A DNA stretch of 19,765 nucleotides from Desulfobulbus sp. Lineage in GTDB: Bacteria; Pseudomonadota; Gammaproteobacteria; Burkholderiales; Rhodocyclaceae. The position numbers and the translations under genes are program-made. This document shows positions 1-6,588 of this stretch, piece after piece (position 1 is the stretch's first letter; each line of letters begins with the position of its first letter). Location of the stretch: the NCBI GenBank assembly GCA_009782025.1, contig WQUQ01000285.1, positions 1-19,765 of the forward strand. The letters are read 5' to 3'. The notes under the pieces are model-generated. The model was not told where the DNA came from. It saw nothing but the letters and a program-made list of their open reading frames with translations, and did not search any database.

Positions 1-112
1 GCTGGGCAGCAATGATGACACCGACCAGCATGCCAACAATGCCCCAGATGACGGTCATGACGGTGAATTGCCGTACGACCTTATCGTTATATGTGGTTTG
101 TGTTCTAGACAT
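1..112 (-). CDS. ccoN: cbb3-type cytochrome c oxidase subunit I, N-terminal part (runs off the window)
   Basis: Only the first 37 codons are inside the window. The peptide starts [16 protein letters not shown] and continues with a hydrophobic stretch ([18 protein letters not shown]), which is the characteristic start of CcoN: a YND(K/E)VVRQF segment leading into the first transmembrane helix. CcoN carries the haem b, haem b3 and CuB sites of the high-affinity oxidase used under low oxygen; those residues lie outside the window. The ATG is preceded by a GAGAGGTGG ribosome-binding region. It lies downstream of a terminator and an FNR-type site, so it probably begins its own transcript (ccoNO(Q)P expected to the left). 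Identification rests on a short but distinctive N-terminus. Confidence 0.85.
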   Translation of the reverse strand, partial: MSRTQTTYNDKVVRQFTVMTVIWGIVGMLVGVIIAAQ

Positions 113-208
113 GAACCCACCTCTCGTTAATGAAAAACTGAATAACCATCCTCGTGACCCCAAGATGGCGCATGGGGCTGGATGGTATTCTAGATTGTCC
201 GGCTTGTT

Positions 209-222
209 TTGACCTAGATCAA
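209..222 (-). promoter_or_regulatory. FNR/ANR-type box upstream of ccoN
   Basis: TTGATCTAGGTCAA on the minus strand matches the FNR/ANR consensus TTGAT-N4-ATCAA at 9 of 10 defined positions. It sits about 97 bases upstream of the ccoN start codon. FNR-family control of ccoNOQP is well established in proteobacteria, so oxygen-regulated activation is the natural reading. A TAGAAT hexamer (minus strand, 187-192) is a possible -10, but it is 3-6 bases closer than the classical class II spacing, so the exact start is uncertain. Confidence 0.75.
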
Positions 223-316
223 TCTACAGATTATCTAGTTACAATTAGTCAAAAAGTTGTAAGCGTGACGCAAGCCGTGCCGGATTCATGGCTGGGGCGG
301 GGCTTGGCGTGTAGAC

Positions 317-343
317 AAAAAAAGGGTGCGTCGCAACGCACCC
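317..343 (-). terminator. Rho-independent terminator after ccoS
   Basis: On the minus strand a perfect 8-bp stem (GGGTGCGT / ACGCACCC, 4-base loop) is followed directly by seven T residues (317-323). It lies 86 bases past the ccoS stop codon and before the ccoN promoter, so it separates the ccoIS transcript from ccoN. Confidence 0.85.
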
Positions 344-428
344 CAACCCCAACAGAGAACTGCCGTGACAGCTTTCTTCACATACCTGCCATCATGTCAG
401 TCGGGCTTGGCTGACAGGTTGACACAGG

Positions 429-614
429 TCAACCATTGGCCGGTTTATCGTCGCTGTCGTTTTGCGGCGGCGCGCTATCGTCATCCATCAGCACGCGAAA
501 GGCCGGCCCTTCGAGATCGTCGAACTGGCCGCTCTTCACCGACCACCAGAAGGCTCCGGCGATGCCGAAGACCAGCAACACCGAGATCGGGATCAGCAGA
601 TACACGCTTTCCAT
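429..614 (-). CDS. ccoS: cbb3-type cytochrome oxidase assembly protein CcoS
   Basis: A 61-residue protein beginning MESVYLLIPISVLLVFGI, with one N-terminal transmembrane helix (about residues 4-24) followed by the CcoS hallmark AFWWSVKSGQFDDLEGPA and a short acidic, polar tail. CcoS is a small membrane factor needed for insertion of cofactors into the cbb3 oxidase. The ATG overlaps the TGA of ccoI by one base (TGATG), showing translational coupling. A longer reading of the same frame up to 758 exists, but it lies inside ccoI and has no family support. The length is normal for CcoS (about 45-70 residues). The stop codon overlaps a second FNR-like inverted repeat at 419-432. Confidence 0.92.
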   Translation of the reverse strand: MESVYLLIPISVLLVFGIAGAFWWSVKSGQFDDLEGPAFRVLMDDDSAPPQNDSDDKPANG

Positions 615-3049
615 CAGACATCCTTCAGGCGCTGAATGCGCAGGGAATTGAGAACGACCAGCAGCGAACTGGCGGACATGCCGATGCCGGCCATCCACGG
701 CGTCACGTAACCGGCGATGGCCAGCGGCAAGGCCACGACATTGTAGGCGAACGACCACCCCAGATTCTGGCGGATCACGACCAGGGTCTTCAATGCCCGC
801 CGCAAGCCGCGGCGCAAATGCTCCAGATTTTCGGACAGCAGCACGAAATCGGATTGCGTCCGGGCCAGTTGCGCGCCGCCGCCCATGGCCACCGAGACCT
901 GAGCCTGCGCCAGCACCGGCGCATCGTTCACCCCGTCGCCGACCATCGCCACGACGGCGCCGGCAGCCTGCAAGGCGGTCACGGCGTCATGCTTGCCTTG
1001 CGGCGTGACGCTGGCGCGGACATCGTCAATGCCAAGCTGCCTGGCAACCCGTTCGGCGACGGCAACGGCATCGCCGGTCAGCAGGACGACCTGGCGTCCG
1101 GCCCGGCGCAGATCGGCAACCAGGGCTGCGGCCTCGGGGCGGATTTCATCGCCGATGCGAAACAGCGCCAAACAGCCCGTTTCGTCGCCCAGGACGACAA
1201 TCGTGTCGCCGCTATCGAGCCATTCGGCCAGCAAGGGCGGTCGCTCGCCGCCGGCTGGCAAAGCGTAATCCGGGCGGCCGATGCGATAACGCCGGTCATT
1301 GACATGAGCCTCGATGCCCTGTCCCGGCTCGGCTTGCGCGTCGACGACATTGGGCCATTCGTCGCCAGCGGCACGGCGCAAGGCGTTGGCGACGGGGTGC
1401 TCGGAATGGCGCTCCAATGCCGCAGCGATGGCCAGCGCTTCGGCGCGCGACAGATCGCCGAACACTTCGGCCTCGAGCAGACGCATATGCCCGGTCGTCA
1501 GCGTGCCGGTTTTGTCGAAGACGAAATGCGTGGCTCGGGCCAGGGTTTCGATGGCGTGGCCGCGGGTGACCAGCAAGCCATCGCGCGCCAGCGCGCCGGC
1601 CGACACGGTCAAGGCGACCGGCGTCGCCAGCGACAGGGCACAGGGGCAAGTGACCACCAGTACCGACACGGTGATCCACAACGCCTTGCCCGGATCGATC
1701 CAGTACCAGCCGACGGCGACCAGCACGGCGACGGCCAGCAAGACGGCGACAAACCAGGAGGCAATGCGGTCGGCCATCTCGACGATGCGCGGTTTTTCCA
1801 GCGCCGCCCGTTCCATCAGGCTGACGATGGCCGACAGGCGCGTTCCCTCGCCGACCTGTTCGATCTGCACGACCAGCGGACTTTCGGCATTGAGCGAACC
1901 GCCGGTCACGGCGTCGCCCGGCGTTTTGGCCACCGGCTTGCTCTCGCCGGTCAGCAGCGATTCGTCGGCGCAACTGCGGCCCTCGACGACCCGGCCATCA
2001 GCCGGAATGACATCGCCCGGACGCACCCAGACGTAGTCGCCGGGCCGCAGATCGGCAACCATCCGTTGCTCGGCGGTTCGCTCCGCCGGAAAATTCGGCA
2101 GTTTCTGGGCGAACGCCGGCAAGAGCTTGGCCAGCGCCTCGGTGACGCCAAGCGCCTTTTGGCGCGCCGTCATTTCCAGATAGCGGCCGCCGAGCAGGAA
2201 AAAAACGAACATCGCCACCGAATCGAAATAAATCTCGCCGGCCTGGGTCAGCGTCGCCCAGACGCTGGCGATGAAGGCTGCGCCGACGCCCAGCGCCACC
2301 GGCACGTCCATGCCGACCCGGCGTAGTTTGAGATCGCGCCAGGCGTTGCGGAAAAACGGCGCGGCGGAATAAAAAATCACCGGCAGGGTCAAAACCAGAC
2401 TGGCCCAGCGCATCAGGTTTTCGATGTCGGCCGTCATGTCGCCGTGGGCGATATACATCGGAAAGGCGTACATCATCACCTGCATCATGCCGAAACCGGC
2501 CACCCACAGGCGCCACAGCGCGTCGCGCCGCTCCTTGCGGGACAGTTCCTCGCTCTTGGCGGCATCGTAGGGATAGGCGCGGTAACCGATGGCGGCGACG
2601 GCGGCCAGGATGTCGGACAGCTTGATTTTCGTCTCGTCCCAGCGCACCCGGGCGCGCCGGGTGGCGTAATTGATGTCCACCGCCGTGACCCCGGAGAGCT
2701 TGCCGAGATGCCGCTCGTTCAACCAAATGCAGGCGGAACAGGTAATGCCTTCAAGGAGCAGCGAGGCTTCGCGCTCGCCGGCGCCGAGTTCCTTGACGAA
2801 ATTTTTCTGAAAATCGGCGTGATCGAACAGGGCCAGTTGATCGAGAATCGCCGGCTTCGCCTCGCGCGGCGATTCGGGCAGGGCGTCGCGGCTGCGGTAG
2901 TAATCCTCCAGACCATTGTCCACGATCGCCTGGGCCACCGCCTGACAACCGTAACAGCACATGGCGCGGCGCTGTCCGCCGATGTCCACCGCCAGATCGA
3001 CATCGTCCGGCACCGGCAAGCCGCAGTGGTAACAGGAGCAATCAGACAT
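614..3049 (-). CDS. ccoI: Copper-translocating P1B-type ATPase for cbb3 oxidase (CcoI/FixI)
   Basis: An 811-residue inner-membrane P-type ATPase that supplies copper for cbb3 oxidase assembly. Seen in order: an N-terminal cysteine cluster (C4, C6, C9, C31, C32, C35) typical of CcoI/FixI; a heavy-metal domain with CSAC (residues 104-107); actuator motif LTGES (366-370); the ion-channel motif CPC (468-470); phosphorylation motif DKTGT (512-516); the SEHP motif with HP at 551-552; and GDGVND (704-709), followed by the two last membrane helices. All catalytic elements are intact. It is translationally coupled to ccoS downstream. The start is unusual: the ATG lies only 12 bases after the U-run of the upstream terminator and no Shine-Dalgarno sequence is visible; an in-frame TGA occurs above it and no other start codon is available. 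The order ccoI-ccoS-ccoN is the reverse of the common NOQP-GHIS layout. Confidence 0.95.
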   Translation of the reverse strand: MSDCSCYHCGLPVPDDVDLAVDIGGQRRAMCCYGCQAVAQAIVDNGLEDYYRSRDALPESPREAKPAILDQLALFDHADFQKNFVKELGAGEREASLLLEGITCSACIWLNERHLGKLSGVTAVDINYATRRARVRWDETKIKLSDILAAVAAIGYRAYPYDAAKSEELSRKERRDALWRLWVAGFGMMQVMMYAFPMYIAHGDMTADIENLMRWASLVLTLPVIFYSAAPFFRNAWRDLKLRRVGMDVPVALGVGAAFIASVWATLTQAGEIYFDSVAMFVFFLLGGRYLEMTARQKALGVTEALAKLLPAFAQKLPNFPAERTAEQRMVADLRPGDYVWVRPGDVIPADGRVVEGRSCADESLLTGESKPVAKTPGDAVTGGSLNAESPLVVQIEQVGEGTRLSAIVSLMERAALEKPRIVEMADRIASWFVAVLLAVAVLVAVGWYWIDPGKALWITVSVLVVTCPCALSLATPVALTVSAGALARDGLLVTRGHAIETLARATHFVFDKTGTLTTGHMRLLEAEVFGDLSRAEALAIAAALERHSEHPVANALRRAAGDEWPNVVDAQAEPGQGIEAHVNDRRYRIGRPDYALPAGGERPPLLAEWLDSGDTIVVLGDETGCLALFRIGDEIRPEAAALVADLRRAGRQVVLLTGDAVAVAERVARQLGIDDVRASVTPQGKHDAVTALQAAGAVVAMVGDGVNDAPVLAQAQVSVAMGGGAQLARTQSDFVLLSENLEHLRRGLRRALKTLVVIRQNLGWSFAYNVVALPLAIAGYVTPWMAGIGMSASSLLVVLNSLRIQRLKDV

Positions 3050-3061
3050 GCAAAGGCAAAT

Positions 3062-3085
3062 AAAAAAGGCACCGAAGTGCCTTTT
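3062..3085 (-). terminator. UUCG-loop terminator after the SDR gene
   Basis: On the minus strand AAAAGGCAC-TTCG-GTGCC is followed by six T residues. The five GC-rich pairs extend through an A/T block, and the loop is the extra-stable C(UUCG)G tetraloop. It ends the SDR transcript 39 bases past its stop and lies directly before the ccoI start codon. The A/T symmetry could also let it work on the plus strand, but no plus-strand gene needs it. Confidence 0.85.
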
Positions 3086-3124
3086 GAGTCAAGGGCGGGG
3101 TCAAGGGCGGAGCGGCAGTATAGA

Positions 3125-3892
3125 TTATTTGGCCCCCATGCGGATGGCTCCGTCGAGGCGGATGACCTCGCCATTGAGGTAGGCATTTTCGGCGATATGT
3201 TTGACCAGAGCGGCGAATTCCGCCGGCTTGCCCATCCGCGTCGGGAACGGCACCATCTTGTTCAGCGAATCCTGCACCTCGGCCGGCATGCCGAGCAGCA
3301 TCGGCGTTTCCATGATGCCTGGGGCGATGGTCATGCAGCGGATGCCGCTCTTTGCCAGTTCGCGCGCCACCGGCAGGGTCAGGGCGACGATGCCGCCCTT
3401 CGAGGCGGCATAGGCGGCCTGGCCGAGTTGCCCCTCGAAAGCGGCGACGGAAGCGGTATTGACGATGACGCCGCGCTCGCCGCCGGCATCCGGCGCGCCC
3501 TTCTGCATCGCGGCGACGGCCAGGCGGATCATGTTGAAGGTGCCGACCAGATTGATGTTGATGACCTTGGTAAAACTCTCCAGCCGATGCGGCCCTTCAC
3601 GGCCCGCGATCTTCTCGGCCGGGGCGATGCCGGCGCAGTTGACCAGCCCGTGCAAACCACCGAAATGCGAGACGGCCGTCTGCACCGCCTGGCTGGCCGA
3701 AGCCTCGCTGGCCACGTCGGTTTCAACGAACAGCGCGGCAGCGCCCAATTCAGCGGCCAGCGCCTCGCCGGCCTGGGCATTGAGGTCAGCCAGCGCCACC
3801 TTGGCCCCGGCGCCGATCAGCATGCGGGCGGTCGCCGCCCCCAGACCGGAGCCAGCGCCCGTCACGAGAAATACCTTGTTGTCGATCTGCAT
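3125..3892 (-). CDS. SDR-family 3-hydroxyacyl-CoA dehydrogenase type II (HSD17B10-like)
   Basis: A 255-residue short-chain dehydrogenase. It has the NAD-binding glycine motif TGAGSGLG (11-18), an acidic residue D36 after strand 2 that favours NAD over NADP, NCAG (85-88), and the catalytic set S148, Y161 and K165 (YAASK). The sequence around [11 protein letters not shown], the PGIMETPML loop and the C-terminal [12 protein letters not shown] are typical of the type II 3-hydroxyacyl-CoA / 2-methyl-3-hydroxybutyryl-CoA dehydrogenases. The expected role is NAD-dependent oxidation of 3-hydroxyacyl-CoA in beta-oxidation or isoleucine breakdown, in the cytoplasm. GGAGAG lies 5 bases before the ATG. 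It has its own terminator and stands alone between a tRNA gene and ccoI, so context does not tell the substrate. A general 3-oxoacyl reductase is the alternative. Confidence 0.85.
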   Translation of the reverse strand: MQIDNKVFLVTGAGSGLGAATARMLIGAGAKVALADLNAQAGEALAAELGAAALFVETDVASEASASQAVQTAVSHFGGLHGLVNCAGIAPAEKIAGREGPHRLESFTKVININLVGTFNMIRLAVAAMQKGAPDAGGERGVIVNTASVAAFEGQLGQAAYAASKGGIVALTLPVARELAKSGIRCMTIAPGIMETPMLLGMPAEVQDSLNKMVPFPTRMGKPAEFAALVKHIAENAYLNGEVIRLDGAIRMGAK

Positions 3893-3917
3893 GTCTGCTC
3901 TCCATGAAATACGCCGG

Positions 3918-3934
3918 CCATTTGCAGCAAATGG
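3918..3934. promoter_or_regulatory. Perfect 17-bp palindrome upstream of the SDR gene
   Basis: CCATTTGCAGCAAATGG is an 8+1+8 perfect inverted repeat, 26 bases upstream of the SDR start codon and 26 bases past the tRNA 3' end. It lacks a following U-run, so it is not a standard terminator. Its position suits an operator for the SDR gene or a transcript-end hairpin for the tRNA. Function is inference. Confidence 0.45.
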
Positions 3935-3959
3935 AACCGTATGGAAGGAGGGAGGAGTC

Positions 3960-4035
3960 TGGTGCCGGAGATAGGAGTCGAACCTACGACCTTCGCATTA
4001 CGAATGCGCTGCTCTACCAACTGAGCTACACCGGC
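3960..4035 (-). tRNA. tRNA-Thr, anticodon CGT
   Basis: A 76-base cloverleaf with encoded CCA. The D arm, anticodon arm (loop TTCGTAA, anticodon CGT for ACG codons) and T arm (GTAGG-TTCGACT-CCTAT) match the well-known bacterial tRNA-Thr(CGU) sequence, including the E. coli gene as I recall it. The acceptor stem GCCGGTG / CTCCGGC pairs at six of seven positions; position 6-67 is a U·U mismatch. The gene is preceded by a promoter with a perfect TATAAT. Confidence 0.96.
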
Positions 4036-4102
4036 ACTGGCCGGCACGTTCTGGGTTCCGCCGAAGCGGTCTTTCCAGCCAGTGGTTGCGGCACAGCGTA
4101 GA

Positions 4103-4132
4103 ATTATAGCTTTTTCGCCGCCGCCGAGGCAA
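4103..4132 (-). promoter_or_regulatory. Sigma-70-type promoter of tRNA-Thr
   Basis: On the minus strand TTGCCT (4127-4132), an 18-base spacer and a perfect TATAAT (4103-4108) form a good promoter. The predicted start near 4096 gives a leader of about 60 bases before the tRNA. It lies just inside the untranslated region upstream of murJ, which is transcribed in the opposite direction. Confidence 0.65.
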
Positions 4133-4144
4133 CGCTCAATCCCG

Positions 4145-5701
4145 ATGAACCTGCTGCGCGCGCTCGCCACGGTCAGCGCCATGACCCTGCTGTCACGAAT
4201 TCTCGGTTTCGTCCGCGACTTCGTCATCGCTCGCGCTTTCGGCGCCGGCATCGCCAGCGACGCCTTTTTCGTCGCCTTCAAGCTGCCCAACCTGCTGCGC
4301 CGGATGTTCGCCGAGGGCGCTTTTTCGCAGGCCTTCGTGCCGATTCTCGGCGAATACCGCAATACCGGCTCGGCGGAAGATACCCGCCGCTTGGTCGATC
4401 ACGTCGCTACCCTGCTCTCCCTGACGCTGTTCGTCATCACCGCCGTCGGCATCATCGCAGCGCCGGTTCTGGTCTGGATCTCGGCGCCCGGTTTCAGCGC
4501 CGACGCCAGCAAGTTCGAACTGACCGTCGCACTGACCCGCATCACCTTCCCCTACATCCTGTTCATGTCGCTGGTCGCGCTGGCCGGCGGCATTCTCAAT
4601 ACCTGGAGCCGTTTCGCGCTGCCGGCCTTCACGCCGGTGTTGCTCAATCTGACCTTCATCGGCATGGCCCTGTTCGCCACGCCTTACTTTGATCCGCCGG
4701 TGCTGACCCTGGGCTGGGCGGTGTTTCTCGGCGGTCTGCTGCAACTGGCGATCCAGATTCCGGCCCTGCGCCGGATCGCCATGCTGCCCCGGCCGACGCT
4801 GAACTGGCGGGCGGCCTGGGGCCACCCCGGGGTGCGCCGCATCGTCAGGCTGATGGGGCCGGCGCTGATCGGCGTCTCGGTGTCGCAGATCAGCCTGTTG
4901 ATCAACACGGTCTTCGCCTCCTTTCTCGCCAGCGGCAGCGTCTCCTGGCTGTATTACGCCGACCGTCTGATGGAATTCCCCTCCGGCCTGCTCGGCGCGG
5001 CGCTCGGCACCATCCTGCTGCCCTCGCTGTCGCGCTGCCATGCCAGCGGCAACCGCACCGAATATGCAAAATTGCTCGACTGGGGCCTGCGCCTGACGCT
5101 GCTGCTGGCCGCCCCGGCCGCTGTCGCCCTGGCCCTGCTGGCGGTGCCGCTGATCGCCACACTGTTTCATCACGGCGCTTTTTCCGCCAGCGATGTGCTG
5201 GCCACCCGCAACGCCCTGGTTGCCTACGCCGTCGGGCTGACCGGCCTGATTCTGGTCAAGGTGCTGGCGCCCGGCTTCTACGCCCGGCAGAACGTGCGCA
5301 CGCCGGTGCGCATCGCGCTGCTTTCCTTGTTCGCCACGCAAGTGATGAATGCCGTTTTCATTTTCGGTTTCAATCTCGGCCATGCCGGCCTGGCTTTGTC
5401 GATCGGTCTGGCCGCCTGCCTCAACGCCGCGCTGCTTTATCGCGGCCTCTGCCGCCACGGCATCTACACGCTGCAACCGGGTTGGCTGTCCTTCATTCTC
5501 AAATTGTGCGCCGCCATCGCGGTCATGGCTGCCGGCCTGTGGTTCGGCATGGGCAGCGAAAGCGCCTGGTTGCAAAAGAGCGCGCTCGACCGGACAATCC
5601 AGCTTTCATGGCTGGTGCCGCTCGGCGTGACAGCCTATTTCGCAACGCTCTGGCTGCTCGGTTTCCGTCTGCGCGATTTCAGGCGGCGGGCCGCCGAATA
5701 G
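4145..5701 (+). CDS. murJ: Lipid II flippase MurJ (MviN)
   Basis: A 518-residue polytopic inner-membrane protein of the MOP exporter superfamily that flips the peptidoglycan precursor lipid II. The N-terminus MNLLRALATVSAMTLLSRILGFVRD and the following KLPNLLRRMFAEGAFSQAF are diagnostic; the arginines R18, R24 and R52/R53 correspond to the essential cavity arginines of E. coli MurJ. Long hydrophobic segments continue throughout, consistent with 14 helices. The ATG at 4145 was chosen because the family N-terminus begins there; the frame stays open to 4082, but those residues do not look like MurJ. No strong Shine-Dalgarno sequence is visible. It is the first gene of a tight rightward group. 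Confidence 0.96.
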   Translation: MNLLRALATVSAMTLLSRILGFVRDFVIARAFGAGIASDAFFVAFKLPNLLRRMFAEGAFSQAFVPILGEYRNTGSAEDTRRLVDHVATLLSLTLFVITAVGIIAAPVLVWISAPGFSADASKFELTVALTRITFPYILFMSLVALAGGILNTWSRFALPAFTPVLLNLTFIGMALFATPYFDPPVLTLGWAVFLGGLLQLAIQIPALRRIAMLPRPTLNWRAAWGHPGVRRIVRLMGPALIGVSVSQISLLINTVFASFLASGSVSWLYYADRLMEFPSGLLGAALGTILLPSLSRCHASGNRTEYAKLLDWGLRLTLLLAAPAAVALALLAVPLIATLFHHGAFSASDVLATRNALVAYAVGLTGLILVKVLAPGFYARQNVRTPVRIALLSLFATQVMNAVFIFGFNLGHAGLALSIGLAACLNAALLYRGLCRHGIYTLQPGWLSFILKLCAAIAVMAAGLWFGMGSESAWLQKSALDRTIQLSWLVPLGVTAYFATLWLLGFRLRDFRRRAAE

Positions 5702-5714
5702 GAGGGAGAACACC

Positions 5715-6344
5715 ATGCGCTTGACCAGCACCAGCTTTGCCGACGGCCAACGGATTCCCAGCGACTACGCCCTCTGCAATCCCGATCCGGCCCGTCACGT
5801 CTGTCTCGGCAACAACCTCAATCCGCAGCTTGCCTGGCACGATGCGCCGGCCGGCACGCGCTCCTTCGCCATCCTCTGCCACGATCCCGACTGCCCCAGC
5901 CAGGGCGACGACGTCAACCAGGAAGGGCGCAGCGTGCCGGCGACGCTGCCGCGCGTCGATTTCTTCCACTGGGTGCTGGTCGACCTGCCGGCCACGCTGA
6001 CGACGATCGCGGCCGGCGAATTCAGCCACGGCGTCACCGCCCGCGGCAAGCCCGGCCCGCAGGCCGCACACGGCGGCCGCCAAGGCATCAACAGCTACAC
6101 CGACTGGTTCGCCGGCGACAACGACATGCGCGGCGACTACTACGGCTACGACGGCCCCTGTCCGCCGTGGAACGATGAACTCGTGCACCGTTACGTCTTC
6201 ACCGTGTACGCGCTGGACATCGAGCAATTGCCGCTGCCCGGCCGTTTCGGCGGCCCCGAGATGCGCGCCGCCATGCAGGGCCACATCCTCGCCGCCGCCA
6301 GCCTGACCGGCACTTACACGCTGAATCCGGCGCTGCCTGGGTGA
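5715..6344 (+). CDS. YbhB/YbcL-type phosphatidylethanolamine-binding-like protein
   Basis: A 209-residue protein of the PEBP/RKIP-like family. Visible signature parts are the SFAILCHDPDCP segment (ligand-site DPD), DFFHWVLVDLP with the conserved histidine, and YYGYDGPCPPWNDELVHRYVFTVYALD. Bacterial members are soluble proteins of poorly known function; roles in ligand binding or inhibition of proteins have been proposed. There is no signal peptide. A GAGGGAGA ribosome-binding site sits 6 bases before the ATG, and the gene begins 13 bases after murJ, so co-transcription is likely. The length is somewhat above E. coli YbhB because of an insertion around residues 60-75 (GDDVNQEGRSVPATLPRV). Confidence 0.88.
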   Translation: MRLTSTSFADGQRIPSDYALCNPDPARHVCLGNNLNPQLAWHDAPAGTRSFAILCHDPDCPSQGDDVNQEGRSVPATLPRVDFFHWVLVDLPATLTTIAAGEFSHGVTARGKPGPQAAHGGRQGINSYTDWFAGDNDMRGDYYGYDGPCPPWNDELVHRYVFTVYALDIEQLPLPGRFGGPEMRAAMQGHILAAASLTGTYTLNPALPG

Positions 6345-6580
6345 CTGAAATGAGAAAACCTCGCCACTCCGGGCAAAAAATATCGCTGATCCTGGCTTTT
6401 GTCAGCGGTCTGCTGGTCCTGCCGGCGCTCGGCATTTTCGTCTGGCTGTGGCTGACGCGCGGCGCGTTGGATACATGGACGCCGAGTCTGCTCGCCATCG
6501 TCGCCTTCCTGATTTGCTGCGCCGGCGTGTTGTATGCGATGAGCGTGCCGCAACCGGTACTGCCGCCCGAGGCTGAATAA
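6341..6580 (+). CDS. Small two-helix membrane protein, unknown function
   Basis: A 79-residue protein with a basic N-terminus (MRKPRHSGQK) and two hydrophobic segments, about residues 14-38 and 49-70, ending in a short acidic tail. I do not recognise a family. The GTG at 6341 overlaps the stop of the previous gene by four bases (GTGA), the usual sign of translational coupling; an in-frame ATG at 6350 is the alternative start. It ends 8 bases before the convergent TolC-type gene, leaving no room for a standard terminator in between. It is likely the last gene of the murJ group. Confidence 0.6.
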   Translation: MTEMRKPRHSGQKISLILAFVSGLLVLPALGIFVWLWLTRGALDTWTPSLLAIVAFLICCAGVLYAMSVPQPVLPPEAE

Positions 6581-6588
6581 GGCCAGGA

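Larger units (their letters stand above)
113..428. other. Intergenic control region between ccoS and ccoN
   Basis: This stretch of about 316 bases holds the ccoS terminator, the FNR-type box and the ccoN leader. It is AT-richer than its surroundings around 180-265, as expected for a promoter. No credible coding sequence was seen on either strand. Confidence 0.7.

Noticed and set aside
326..2326. A 666-residue open frame on the plus strand
   Set aside because: It is antisense to ccoI and ccoS, has a low-complexity Arg/Gln/Gly composition and no recognisable domain; a by-product of high GC at third positions.
4193..5575. A 460-residue open frame on the minus strand
   Set aside because: Antisense to murJ, with a Gln/Arg/Gly-rich shadow composition.
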